Shown here: piece by piece, positions 25,078 through 33,476 of the stretch | Layout of the letters: every line of letters starts with the position of its first letter | Numbering within the stretch: the stretch's first letter is position 1 | NCBI GenBank assembly: GCA_034433795.1 | Contig: DAOUAE010000019.1 | Coordinates: forward strand, 27,011-91,010 | Direction: 5' to 3' | DNA from: DAOUAE01 sp034433795 | GTDB taxonomy: Bacteria > Chloroflexota > UBA6077 > FW602-bin22 > DAOUAE01 | DNA: 64,000 bases | Position numbers and translations under genes: made by a program | Notes under the pieces: generated by a model | What the model was told of the DNA's origin: nothing | The model's input: only the letters and a program-made list of their open reading frames with translations | Databases searched by the model: none

Positions 25078-26212
25078 GCAGCAGAACGATCCGCCACCCT
25101 GGATCCAGACGTCCCTCGACCAGCAGACGTTGGAGGCCGGCGACGGTGGCCGCCGCCTCAGGAGCGGCCAGGATGCCCTCGGTCCGGGCGAGTAGTCGCC
25201 AGGCGGCCAGAATCTCTTCGTCGGTCACGGCGACAGCCCCGCCGCCGCTCTCGCGCAGCGCCCGTAGGATGAGGTAGTCGCCGATGGCGTGGGGGACCCG
25301 CAGGCCGGCGGCGATCGTGGAGGCCTCTGGCCAGGGGTCGGCGCTGGTCTGGCCCTGGGCGAAGGCCCGCACGATGGGGGCGCAGCCGGCCGCCTGAACG
25401 GCGAACAGCCGGGGCCGTTGCTGAGGGTCGATCCAGCCCAGGTCGGCCAGCTCGGCGAACGCCTTCCAGAGACCGACGATGCCGGTGCCGCCGCCGGTGG
25501 GGTAGACGATCGCCTGGGGCAGCTGCCAGCCGAACTGTTCGGCCAGTTCGTAGCCCATGGTCTTTTTGCCCTCGACCCGGTAGGGCTCGCGCAGCGTCGA
25601 GAGGTCGAACCAGCCAAAGCGGCCGGCGTGCTCCCGGACCAGACGGCCGGCGTCGGTGATCAGCCCCTCGACGAGGAAGACGGTGGCCCCGGCGCCGAGC
25701 GCCTGGCGGATCGCGCTGAGCGGGGCGTCCTGGGGCATGAGGACGACGCACGCCATCCCGGCGCGGGCGGCGTAGAGGGCGGCGGCCGCCCCGGCGTTGC
25801 CGGCCGAGGGCAGGGCCAGCCGCCGCAGGCCCAGGGCCCGGGCCCGCGAGACCGCGCAGGCCATGCCCCGGGCCTTGAAGGTGCCGGTCGGATTGGCCCC
25901 TTCGTCTTTGGCCCAGAGGTCGGCGCAGCCCAGGATCTGCCCCAGACGGGGCAGGGCGAGAAGCGGCGTCATTCCCTCGCCCAGGGTGACGATCTGCTCG
26001 GGCTGACGCACCGGCAGGAGCTCGTGGTAGCGCCACAACGTCGCGGGCCGCTGGCTGAGGTCGGCAGGGCGCAGACGGGCCCGGACGGCGGCCAGATCGT
26101 AGAGGGCCAGCAGGACCTTGCCGCAGGCGGGGCAGGTATTATGGGGCTCGTCCGGGTTGCAGGTCTGTCCGCAGGCGCTGCAGACAAGCGCGGTCAGGTA
26201 GCTGAACGCCAT
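24923..26212 (-). CDS. thrC: Threonine synthase
   Basis: A 429-residue PLP enzyme that converts O-phosphohomoserine to threonine. An N-terminal zinc ribbon (CSACG and CPACG) is followed by the fold-type II core. The PLP lysine is in NPTGTFKARGM, the phosphate-binding glycines in SAGNAGAAAAL, and PTGGGTGIVGLWKAF is diagnostic of thrC. GGGGAGAGG precedes the ATG. It follows the GT39 gene on the same strand after 139 bp. The 3' end overlaps the convergent metallophosphoesterase by 155 bp. Confidence 0.92.
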   Translation of the reverse strand: MAFSYLTALVCSACGQTCNPDEPHNTCPACGKVLLALYDLAAVRARLRPADLSQRPATLWRYHELLPVRQPEQIVTLGEGMTPLLALPRLGQILGCADLWAKDEGANPTGTFKARGMACAVSRARALGLRRLALPSAGNAGAAAALYAARAGMACVVLMPQDAPLSAIRQALGAGATVFLVEGLITDAGRLVREHAGRFGWFDLSTLREPYRVEGKKTMGYELAEQFGWQLPQAIVYPTGGGTGIVGLWKAFAELADLGWIDPQQRPRLFAVQAAGCAPIVRAFAQGQTSADPWPEASTIAAGLRVPHAIGDYLILRALRESGGGAVAVTDEEILAAWRLLARTEGILAAPEAAATVAGLQRLLVEGRLDPGWRIVLLLTGSALSDPAILPAAPSSLPVLRPGDAENVARIAHWLEQERSPADSAGSSR

Positions 26213-26351
26213 CCCTCTCCCCTGTGGAGGTGTTCCGCTCTGGTGGAGACTCCGCCGGGCGGACCATCTCCCGGCCTGGCGCCGCCTATGGTAACACAGG
26301 CGGCCGCCGGCGGGCTACAACCCGGGCCGCTCTGGCGGGCGGGGCCGGCCT

Positions 26352-29198
26352 TTAAGGCGGACTGATGGTCACCGGGGCGAGGAGAAGACGGTCGCCGATG
26401 ACAGCGCCGGTCCGGTCGCGCACCGGCTGGCGCTGACCGGTCCGCGGGTCGTACATGCCCACCTCGATCTGGTACGTGCCCGGCGGCAGATCGGCCGGCA
26501 GGGTGATCTCATAGCTGTCGCGCAGATATTCGCCGGCCAGCCAGCCGGTGGTCGGAGCCGCCCCGCCCAGCGGGGGGCTGTCGCGCTGGGCGACCACCCG
26601 CTCGTTTGGGTCGAGGAGATGGGCGAAGACCGTGTAACTGACGGGGGCGGTGCCGGTCGCCTGCCAGAAGAGGATCAGGCGCAGGTGCCCCCCGGCCTGG
26701 GGCCGGTCCGGCTCGAGGGCGTAGCCGATGAGGCGGGCGACTGCTCCGATCTGGTAGTCGGTCGGAGAGGTGATCCCGCTCGGGGGGGTGAAGCGGCGGG
26801 GCCGGCCGGTGATGGTGAGAGACCCCAGGACGACCGCCGGGGTCTCGGTCTGGCCGGCGGCCAGCGTCACCGCCAGCCGGCCCTGGCCGGCGGCGGCGGT
26901 CGGTGGGACGAAGACGGTATAGCGGTCGAGAAAGAGGCCGGGCGACCAGGCGGTGGTGGGGTAGTCGCCGACGACGGGGCGGCCCTCGAACAGGAGGTGG
27001 CGCTGCTGCTGGGCGTCGTCGAGCCAGAGGCGCACCCGGTAATCGGCGGTCGGCCTGGCCGTGGTCTGCCAGGCCAGCGCCAGGCGGAGAGGGAGGCCCG
27101 GTGCCGTCTCCTCCCCCTCGATGAGCGTTCCGAGCAGGCGGAGGCCGGGCGCGATCTCGGTGTCGAGGCGGCGCTGGAGCGGGAGGGTCGCCGGGTCGGG
27201 TGGCTGGACCGGAGGGAGAACGGTGAGGGTGGCCAGGTCGAGGGTGACGCCCTGCGGGCGGCCGGCGCTGTCGAGGAGGTCGAGTTCGCGCCGGGTTGGC
27301 CGGTGGTACACGGCCAGTTCAAGGTGGTAGGAGCCAGGGGGAAGCCAGGCGGGAAGGGTCAGGTCGTGGGTGCCGGGGATGAGGCGGCCGGTTCGCCACA
27401 GGGTGGTGGGATAGGTCTCGGCACCGGGTGGGCGGTCGGTGCGCCACCAGTGCTCGCCGCCCCGGCGCAGGCGGAGGGAGATGGCGTAGTCGTCGTCGGG
27501 CCCCGGCGACCGCAGGGCCTGCCAGTAGAGGGTCAGTCGGAGGCGGCCGCCGGCCGGCAGCGTGGTCGGGTCGAGATGGTAGCCGCGCAGGCCGATCACC
27601 TTGCCAAAAGTGGCCGGCCGGGGGGTCATCTCCGGGGGCGTGGGCGTGAAGACCGGCGGCGCCTCCACCCGGTACAGGCGCAGCTCCAGTCCTTTGAAAT
27701 GGCCGTAGACCGGCAGGCGGGTCAGATGTTCGTCGAGGGCGGCCCGGACGAAGCTGGTCGGGTCGGCCCAGTCGGCGTTCCAGAGGAGCACCCAGACGCG
27801 CCGGGCGGGGGTGATGGTCTCGGTGAGGAAGGCGGCGGCGTAGGTGGTGTCGTCGTGGGGCACCAGGACGGTCCAGGGGGCCAGACCCCGGTAGTAGTAC
27901 ATGAACGCCCAGCGGCTGTCGCCGAGCAAAATGATCCGGTCGCCTGGCTCCTGGTTCTGCTCGATATAGTGGACGGCGCTCCGGTAGTCGTCGCGCTGGT
28001 ACTCATAGGCGGTCAGCACGCGCCAGGTCTGGTGCCCCGAGGAGAGAAGCAGAGCGGCCATCAGCCCTGCCCCGAGGAGACTGAATGGGCGACTCCAGCG
28101 CCGGCGCCAGCCCGCCGCGCTGAGCAGGACCGTCCCGGCGCTCACCAGCAGAAGAAAGGCGGGCAGGCAGGCGATGAGATAGCGTTCGGCGAATTTCGGC
28201 GCGCGGGCGGTGAGGAGGTACAGGCTGCCGGCGGGGATGATGGTCAGGCAGGTCAGATAGACCAGAGCGCTGGCTGGGGGAGTTGAGCGGTGGAGACGGG
28301 CCAGACCGATCAGCAGGCCCACGCCGAGGCCGCCCAGCCCGAGGGCGAGGGCTCCCACGGGGGGGAGCGTCGGCGCGGGGACGAACGCGGTCAGGAGTCG
28401 TTCGAGGAAGGCGCCGGGGGCGAGCGACCCCGGCCAGAAGTCGGGCGTGGTCCACAGGCGGCGGGCCTGGGCGAGGGCGCTGGGCAGCCACGGCGCGTAG
28501 GCCAGACCGGCCAGCAGAAGGCTGCCGGCCCAGCGCCAGGTCGGTCGGGATAGGCGAAAGCGCAGGAGAACGAACGTGCCCTGGGCCAGAACGGTGAGCA
28601 GACCGACGTACTGGGTGCCGAGGCCGAGCAGGGTGGTGAGGCTGTAGGCCAGCCACCAGCGCGGGGAGTCGGGGGAATGGACCGCGCGCCACAGGCAGAG
28701 GCTGCTCAGCAGGCTCAGCAGGGTCAGGAGCGCGTACATCCGGGTCTCTTGCGCGTAGTAGACCAGGAACGGGGAGAGGGCGACGCCGGCGGCTCCCAGC
28801 AGACCGATAGCTCTGGCCGCCGGCGTGCCGCCGAAGAGCTGGTGGCCCAGGTGGTAGGTCAGCGGCACCAGAACCACCCCGGCCAGGGCCGAGGGGAAGC
28901 GGACGACGAACTCGCCGGTGCCGGCCAGGGCGATGGTGACGTGGAGAAGGAGGTAGTAGACAGGGGGGTGGAGGTCCTGGGCAGCCAGGGTCGCCAGAAG
29001 AGACAGCGGATCGCGGCTGGCGAAGACCACGCTGAGGCCTTCGTCCAGCCAGAGGCTCTGGGCGCCGAGGTGCCAGAAGCGCAGACCGGCGGCCAGGAGG
29101 GTGAGCGCCAGGACGGCGCTGGGGCTGAGCCGGCCCCACCGCCCACCGGCGCTGGGCCGGCTCAGCGGCGGAGAGCCGGGCCGTGGTGCGGTACGCAT
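26352..29198 (-). CDS. GT39-type membrane glycosyltransferase with three C-terminal beta-sandwich-like modules
   Basis: A 948-residue protein. Residues 25-410 hold about ten to twelve hydrophobic helices with the family signatures SLWLDEGLS (Asp-Glu in the first exoplasmic loop) and DLHPPVYYLLLH, as in ArnT/PMT-like enzymes that use polyprenyl-phosphate sugars outside the membrane. Residues 415-525 form a soluble exoplasmic domain. From about 530 three related modules follow, each with a strand such as LRLTLYWQA or LRLILFWQA, a segment with PTT-W-G, and an ending LPPGTYQIEVGMYD or similar. The sugar and acceptor are unknown. The -10 lies 10 nt before the ATG. Confidence 0.88.
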   Translation of the reverse strand: MRTAPRPGSPPLSRPSAGGRWGRLSPSAVLALTLLAAGLRFWHLGAQSLWLDEGLSVVFASRDPLSLLATLAAQDLHPPVYYLLLHVTIALAGTGEFVVRFPSALAGVVLVPLTYHLGHQLFGGTPAARAIGLLGAAGVALSPFLVYYAQETRMYALLTLLSLLSSLCLWRAVHSPDSPRWWLAYSLTTLLGLGTQYVGLLTVLAQGTFVLLRFRLSRPTWRWAGSLLLAGLAYAPWLPSALAQARRLWTTPDFWPGSLAPGAFLERLLTAFVPAPTLPPVGALALGLGGLGVGLLIGLARLHRSTPPASALVYLTCLTIIPAGSLYLLTARAPKFAERYLIACLPAFLLLVSAGTVLLSAAGWRRRWSRPFSLLGAGLMAALLLSSGHQTWRVLTAYEYQRDDYRSAVHYIEQNQEPGDRIILLGDSRWAFMYYYRGLAPWTVLVPHDDTTYAAAFLTETITPARRVWVLLWNADWADPTSFVRAALDEHLTRLPVYGHFKGLELRLYRVEAPPVFTPTPPEMTPRPATFGKVIGLRGYHLDPTTLPAGGRLRLTLYWQALRSPGPDDDYAISLRLRRGGEHWWRTDRPPGAETYPTTLWRTGRLIPGTHDLTLPAWLPPGSYHLELAVYHRPTRRELDLLDSAGRPQGVTLDLATLTVLPPVQPPDPATLPLQRRLDTEIAPGLRLLGTLIEGEETAPGLPLRLALAWQTTARPTADYRVRLWLDDAQQQRHLLFEGRPVVGDYPTTAWSPGLFLDRYTVFVPPTAAAGQGRLAVTLAAGQTETPAVVLGSLTITGRPRRFTPPSGITSPTDYQIGAVARLIGYALEPDRPQAGGHLRLILFWQATGTAPVSYTVFAHLLDPNERVVAQRDSPPLGGAAPTTGWLAGEYLRDSYEITLPADLPPGTYQIEVGMYDPRTGQRQPVRDRTGAVIGDRLLLAPVTISPP

Positions 29199-29208
29199 AC
29201 CGCCAGGG

Positions 29209-29214
29209 ATTATA
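29209..29214 (-). promoter_or_regulatory. Extended -10 (TGC-TATAAT) 10 nt before the GT39 start
   Basis: On the minus strand TGCTATAAT ends exactly 10 nt before the ATG and no Shine-Dalgarno sequence is present, suggesting a leaderless or near-leaderless mRNA. Confidence 0.6.
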
Positions 29215-29219
29215 GCACC

Positions 29220-29249
29220 TTGACATGGAAAGCGACGCTATGGTAGTGT
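29220..29249 (+). promoter_or_regulatory. Sigma70-type promoter of the OppD/OppF ATPase pair
   Basis: A perfect TTGACA is followed after 18 nt by TAGTGT (three of six matches). It overlaps the first ATG of the frame, which supports the downstream GTG as the real start. Confidence 0.5.
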
Positions 29250-29293
29250 GTCTCACCACCGGGCCAGGGGGCAAGACAGGGAGCGAGGACGCT

Positions 29294-30286
29294 GTGGCAG
29301 TCAAATCGTCGGGTGTGACGACCGAGATCCTGCGTGTCGAGAACCTGCGGGTCTACTACCACACCGAGGTCGGGCCGGTGCGGGCGGTGGAGGGGGTCAA
29401 TTTCAGCCTGCGGGCGGGCGAGCGCTTCGGGCTGGTGGGCGAGTCGGGCTCGGGGAAGTCGACGTTGGGGCTGGCCCTGCTGCGGCTCATCAAACCTCCC
29501 GGCCGGATCGAGGGAGGCGCCGTCCACCTGGACGGGGAGGACCTCTTGCGCCTCCCGGAGGAGGAGATGCGCCAGCGGCGGCTGGCGGTCATCGCCCTGG
29601 TGGCCCAGGGGGCGATGAACTCCCTCAACCCGGTCCTGCGGGTGCGCGACCAGATCGCTGACGCCCTGGCCGACCACGGGGTGCGTCTGGGCCGGGCCGA
29701 CTTCGAGGCCCGGGTCCGGGATCTGCTGACCTGGGTGGGGCTGCGGCCGGAGGTGGCGGACCGCTACCCCCACGAGCTGAGTGGGGGGATGAAGCAGCGG
29801 GTCTGCATCGCCATCGCCATCAGCCTGCGGCCCCGGATCATCGTCGCCGACGAGCCGACCAGCGCCCTGGACGTGGTGGTCCAGCGGCAGGTGATGGAGA
29901 CCCTGCGGCGGGTCCAGGAGGACCTGGGGGCGGCGGTGCTGCTCATCGGCCACGATATGGGGCTGATGGCCCAGTTCGTCGAGCGGCTGGGGGTGATGTA
30001 CGCCGGCGGCCTGGTCGAGGTGGGGCCGCTGCGGGCGGTCTTCCGCGAGCCGCTCCACCCCTATACCCAGCTCCTCATCGCCAGCCTGCCGACGCTGGAG
30101 AAGAAGCGGGTCTTCCGGGGGATTCCGGGGCTGCCGCCCTCGCTGCTGCAGCGGCCGAGCGGCTGTCCTTTCCACCCGCGCTGTCCGTTTGCCATGCCAC
30201 GCTGTCGGGAGGAGGAGCCGGCGTTGCGGCCGGTCCAGACCGGGCGCTGGGTGGCCTGCCATCTCTACGACGGGGAGGGGGCATGA
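29294..30286 (+). CDS. Peptide/nickel-type ABC transporter ATP-binding protein (OppD/DppD-like)
   Basis: A 330-residue ABC ATPase with Walker A GESGSGKSTLG, signature HELSGGMKQRV, Walker B IIVADEPTSALD and H-loop LIGHDMG. The C-terminal oligopeptide-family extension has CPFHPRCPFAMPRC, a Cys cluster known to bind an Fe-S cluster in some DppD proteins. GTG was chosen since the resulting length matches OppD, AGGGAGCGAGG lies just before it, and the promoter overlaps the longer frame. It overlaps its partner gene by 4 bp (ATGA). No permease or binding protein is adjacent. Confidence 0.9.
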   Translation: MAVKSSGVTTEILRVENLRVYYHTEVGPVRAVEGVNFSLRAGERFGLVGESGSGKSTLGLALLRLIKPPGRIEGGAVHLDGEDLLRLPEEEMRQRRLAVIALVAQGAMNSLNPVLRVRDQIADALADHGVRLGRADFEARVRDLLTWVGLRPEVADRYPHELSGGMKQRVCIAIAISLRPRIIVADEPTSALDVVVQRQVMETLRRVQEDLGAAVLLIGHDMGLMAQFVERLGVMYAGGLVEVGPLRAVFREPLHPYTQLLIASLPTLEKKRVFRGIPGLPPSLLQRPSGCPFHPRCPFAMPRCREEEPALRPVQTGRWVACHLYDGEGA

Positions 30287-31332
30287 CGGCACCACTGCTG
30301 GAGGCGCGGCACGTCACCAAGGTCTTCGGCGGCGGGCTCTTCGACCGCCAGCGGGTGGTGGCGCTGGAGGACTTCTCGCTGGTCCTGCGCGACGACCCCC
30401 CGGCGTTCACCGCCGTGGTCGGGGAGAGCGGCAGCGGCAAGACGACGCTGGCCCGGCTGCTTTTGGGGGTGATCGGGCCGACCCAGGGCCAGGTGCTCTA
30501 CCGGGGCAAGGACCTGCGGGCGCTCAGCAGGGCGGAGTGGCGAACCTTCCGGCGGGAGGTGCAGGCCATTTTCCAGGACCCCTACGAGGTCTACAACCCC
30601 TTTTACAAGGTCGACCACGTCCTGGAGACGCCCATCGCCAAGTTCGGGCTGGCCCGGACGCGGGCCGAAGCCCGGGCGCTCATCGAAGAGGCGCTGCAGG
30701 CGGTGGGGCTGCGGCCGGAGGAGACGCTGGGGCGCTACCCCCATCAGTTGTCGGGGGGCCAGCGCCAGCGGGTGATGGTGGCGCGGGCGCTGCTCTTGAA
30801 GCCGCGCCTCATCATCGCCGACGAGCCGGTGTCGATGGTGGACGCCTCGCTGCGGGCGACCATCCTGGAGAGCCTGCGGGCGTTGCACCAGCAGTACCAC
30901 ATCGCCTTTCTCTACATCACCCACGACCTGACCACCGCCTACCAGGTCTGTCAGGATATCATCGTCCTCTACCGGGGACGGGTGGTCGAGGTCGGCGAGG
31001 TGGAGCCGGTGGTCCAGACGCCCGAGCACCCTTACACCCGGTTGCTCATCGACTCGATCCCGCTGCCCGACCCGGACCGGCCCTGGCGGGCGGCGGGCGA
31101 GCCGGCGCCCCTGGCCCGCCAGGCCGACCCTCTGAAGGGCTGCCGCTTCGCCGACCGCTGCCCCTTCACCCACGCGCCCTGCCTGGCCAGCCCCCCGCCT
31201 CTCTACCAGACCCATCCCCGGCGGGCGGTGGCCTGCTACCTCTACCAGCAGGCTCCGGTCCTCCCACCCGAGCAGGTGGGCGCGGTCCTGGCCAACGGCC
31301 CGGTCGCTGGCCCACCGCCCGCCGCGGGATAG
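30283..31332 (+). CDS. Peptide/nickel-type ABC transporter ATP-binding protein (OppF/DppF-like)
   Basis: A 349-residue ABC ATPase, partner of the preceding gene. Walker A is GESGSGKTTLA, Q-loop VQAIFQDPYEVYNPFYKV (typical of OppF), signature HQLSGGQRQRV, Walker B LIIADEPVSMVD (usual TSALD replaced by VSMVD, common in this family) and H-loop YITHDL. The C-terminal CRFADRCPFTHAPC repeats the cysteine cluster of OppD. A perfect hairpin covers its stop codon. Confidence 0.9.
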   Translation: MTAPLLEARHVTKVFGGGLFDRQRVVALEDFSLVLRDDPPAFTAVVGESGSGKTTLARLLLGVIGPTQGQVLYRGKDLRALSRAEWRTFRREVQAIFQDPYEVYNPFYKVDHVLETPIAKFGLARTRAEARALIEEALQAVGLRPEETLGRYPHQLSGGQRQRVMVARALLLKPRLIIADEPVSMVDASLRATILESLRALHQQYHIAFLYITHDLTTAYQVCQDIIVLYRGRVVEVGEVEPVVQTPEHPYTRLLIDSIPLPDPDRPWRAAGEPAPLARQADPLKGCRFADRCPFTHAPCLASPPPLYQTHPRRAVACYLYQQAPVLPPEQVGAVLANGPVAGPPPAAG

Positions 31333-31340
31333 CCCGCGGC
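31321..31340 (+). terminator. Hairpin over the OppF-like stop codon
   Basis: GCCGCGGG-ATAG-CCCGCGGC is a perfect 8-bp stem with a 4-nt loop between convergent genes. A weaker 6-bp stem (CCGCCG/CGGCGG) follows 8 nt later. There is no U tract, so the termination role is inferred. Confidence 0.45.
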
Positions 31341-31408
31341 CGACGGTCCGCCGAGCACCGGCGGTGTCGGAGCGCTCGGTCGCAGGGGAGGCCGTTTCTG
31401 GACCCCGC

Positions 31409-32080
31409 CTATGAGCGAGCATCGTCGGCCGGGAAAGGTCCCGCCCGGAGACGTCTGGCGGCCTCTTCGAGGTCGTGCGCGGCCTGCCGCAGTTGCTCGA
31501 GGAGCGCCGGCAGGCGCCAGTAGGCCGGATGGTCGGCCCAGCGCAGCACCTGGCTGGCGGCGTAGCATCGTCCGATCAGGGCCGCCGCCTCGTCCAGCCG
31601 GCGCTGAAGATCGGTGGTCCAGGTCTCGAGATCGCGCAGGGCCTGGTGATAGGCCGCCTCCGCCGGCGAGCGCGGGGGGCGCTCGCGAAGCCGGACGGTC
31701 TCGCGGACGAGCACCGGGTCCCGGCGGACCCGGTCGAGCGTCTGGCTGAGGGCGGCGAGGTCGGCCAGAGCGCGCTCGACCTGCCGCTGGAGGGCCCTGG
31801 CCCGGCCCCACGGCGGGGATGGGGCGAGGCGCTCCCAGGCCTGACGGTAGCGGGTCCAGGGCTCGGCCGGCGAACGCGCGACGGCCCCGGCCCAGAGGTG
31901 GCCGGCGATCCCGCCGAGAAGTCCCAGACTCAGTCCCAGAGCCAGCGCCCACAGGGGGACCTCGAGCAGCGTTCCCCCACCCAGGGCGAAGAGGAGCAGC
32001 ACCACCGGCAGCGCCAGGAGGGCCAGGCCGGTCTCGATATCGCCCTGCTCGGCCGTGGGCACGTGCGCTGACCGTTTCAT
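31409..32080 (-). CDS. Unrecognised membrane protein with coiled-coil domain
   Basis: A 223-residue protein I do not recognise. Two hydrophobic helices (about residues 18-36 and 41-65, LALLALPVVLLLFALGGG and the glycine-rich second helix) are followed by about 150 residues of Arg/Leu/Ala-rich helix with heptad-like pattern (ALQRQVERALADLAALSQTL). The soluble part probably faces the cytosol. It lies 106 bp downstream of purD on the same strand and may be read from the same unit. CATAAT/TAATAT-like sequence upstream could be an own -10. Confidence 0.65.
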   Translation of the reverse strand: MKRSAHVPTAEQGDIETGLALLALPVVLLLFALGGGTLLEVPLWALALGLSLGLLGGIAGHLWAGAVARSPAEPWTRYRQAWERLAPSPPWGRARALQRQVERALADLAALSQTLDRVRRDPVLVRETVRLRERPPRSPAEAAYHQALRDLETWTTDLQRRLDEAAALIGRCYAASQVLRWADHPAYWRLPALLEQLRQAAHDLEEAARRLRAGPFPADDARS

Positions 32081-32186
32081 CGCCCGTCCGCGCTCCGTGA
32101 GCGCGTCCTCCCGCCTATATTATGCCGCGCCGCCGGGTCGGCTGGAGAGAGGCAGCATCTGGCCTGGTGGGGCGGCCGAAGAGCCC

Positions 32187-33461
32187 CTAGGTCGGGACGA
32201 CGACGCTCTCGCGGGCGCCGATGTCACGGCGGTAGTGCATGTCCGGGAAGAAGAGGCGGCTGACGTTGGCGTAGGCCCGGGCGCGCGCCTCGGCCAGGGT
32301 CGTCCCCAGGCCGACCACGGTCAGGACCCGACCGCCGGCGGTGACCACCTGTCCGTCCTGACGCCGCGTCCCGGCGTGGAAGATGAGGATATCGGGGTCC
32401 AGGCTCGCCAGCCCCTGGATCGGGTAGCCGGTCCGGTAAGGGCCAGGGTAGCCGCCCGAGGCTAAGACGACGCCGCAGGCGGCCAGGGGGCGGATCGTCA
32501 GCGCCGCCGGGTCCAGGCGGCCCTCCAGCGCGGCGTGGAAGAGGGCTGCCAGGTCGGTGTCCAGCCGGGGCAGGATGACCTGAGCCTCGGGGTCGCCCAG
32601 ACGGGCGTTGAATTCCAGGACGTACGGGCCGGCGGCGGTGATCATCAGGCCGGCGAAGAGAATGCCGCAGAAGGGGCGTCCCTCACGGGCCAGCCCGCGC
32701 ACCGCCGGGGCGATGATCCGCTCGGCGATCACCTGCTGGAGAGAGGGCGTCAGGAAGCCGGGGGGCGAGTAGGCGCCCATGCCCCCGGTGTTGGGCCCCT
32801 GGTCGTTGTCGTAGACCGGCTTGTGATCGCAGGCGGCGCCGAACTCGAGCGCGCGATCGCCGGCGCAGAGGGCGAAGACCGAGACCTCGCGCCCCGTCAG
32901 ACACGCCTCGACCACGATGCGGGCGCCGGCCTCGCCGAACCGACGTTCCTCCATCAGCGCCCGCACCGCGCGTTCGGCCTCGGCGACGGTCTGGCAGACC
33001 GTGACCCCTTTCCCCTGGGCCAGGCCGTCGGCCTTGACCACCAGCGGGTAGGTCGCCCGGCGCAGGTAGTCGTAGGCCGGCGCGGGGCGGTCGAAGACCA
33101 CGAAGGGGGCCGTGGGGATGTTGTGCCGGCGCATGAACTCCTTGGCCCAGACCTTGCTGGCCTCGATGACGGTGGCCGCCTGCGTGGGGCCAAAGGCCCG
33201 TAGCCCCACGGCCTGGAAGGCGTCGACCAGCCCCCGGGCCAGCGGCTCTTCGGGGCCCACCACCGTGAGGTCGATCTGGTGCGCCCGGGCCCAGTCGCGC
33301 AGGGCCGGGATATCGGTCGCCGCGATGGGGACCGATTCGGCGATCGCCACGGTGCCACCGTTCCCCGGCGCGCAGTAGAGTTTCTCCACCTGTGGGCTCT
33401 GCCGGAGCTTCCAGAGCAGCGCGTGCTCCCGCGCGCCACCCCCGACGACCAGCACCCGCAT
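32187..33461 (-). CDS. purD: Phosphoribosylamine--glycine ligase
   Basis: A 424-residue ATP-grasp enzyme, second step of de novo purine synthesis. VLVVGGGAREHALLWKL opens the protein. VVKADGLAQGKGV is the ATP-grasp strand, CDHKPVYDNDQGPNTGGMG the diagnostic PurD segment, and EFNARLGDPEAQVILP the metal site. It follows guaA after 15 bp in the same unit, so the last genes of the operon join two steps of purine metabolism. Confidence 0.95.
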   Translation of the reverse strand: MRVLVVGGGAREHALLWKLRQSPQVEKLYCAPGNGGTVAIAESVPIAATDIPALRDWARAHQIDLTVVGPEEPLARGLVDAFQAVGLRAFGPTQAATVIEASKVWAKEFMRRHNIPTAPFVVFDRPAPAYDYLRRATYPLVVKADGLAQGKGVTVCQTVAEAERAVRALMEERRFGEAGARIVVEACLTGREVSVFALCAGDRALEFGAACDHKPVYDNDQGPNTGGMGAYSPPGFLTPSLQQVIAERIIAPAVRGLAREGRPFCGILFAGLMITAAGPYVLEFNARLGDPEAQVILPRLDTDLAALFHAALEGRLDPAALTIRPLAACGVVLASGGYPGPYRTGYPIQGLASLDPDILIFHAGTRRQDGQVVTAGGRVLTVVGLGTTLAEARARAYANVSRLFFPDMHYRRDIGARESVVVPT

Positions 33462-33476
33462 CGGCGGTCCCCTCCT

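Noticed and set aside
29225..29293. Longer start of the OppD-like protein at the ATG 29225
   Set aside because: The ATG lies inside the promoter, has no ribosome site and would add 23 residues not found in the family.
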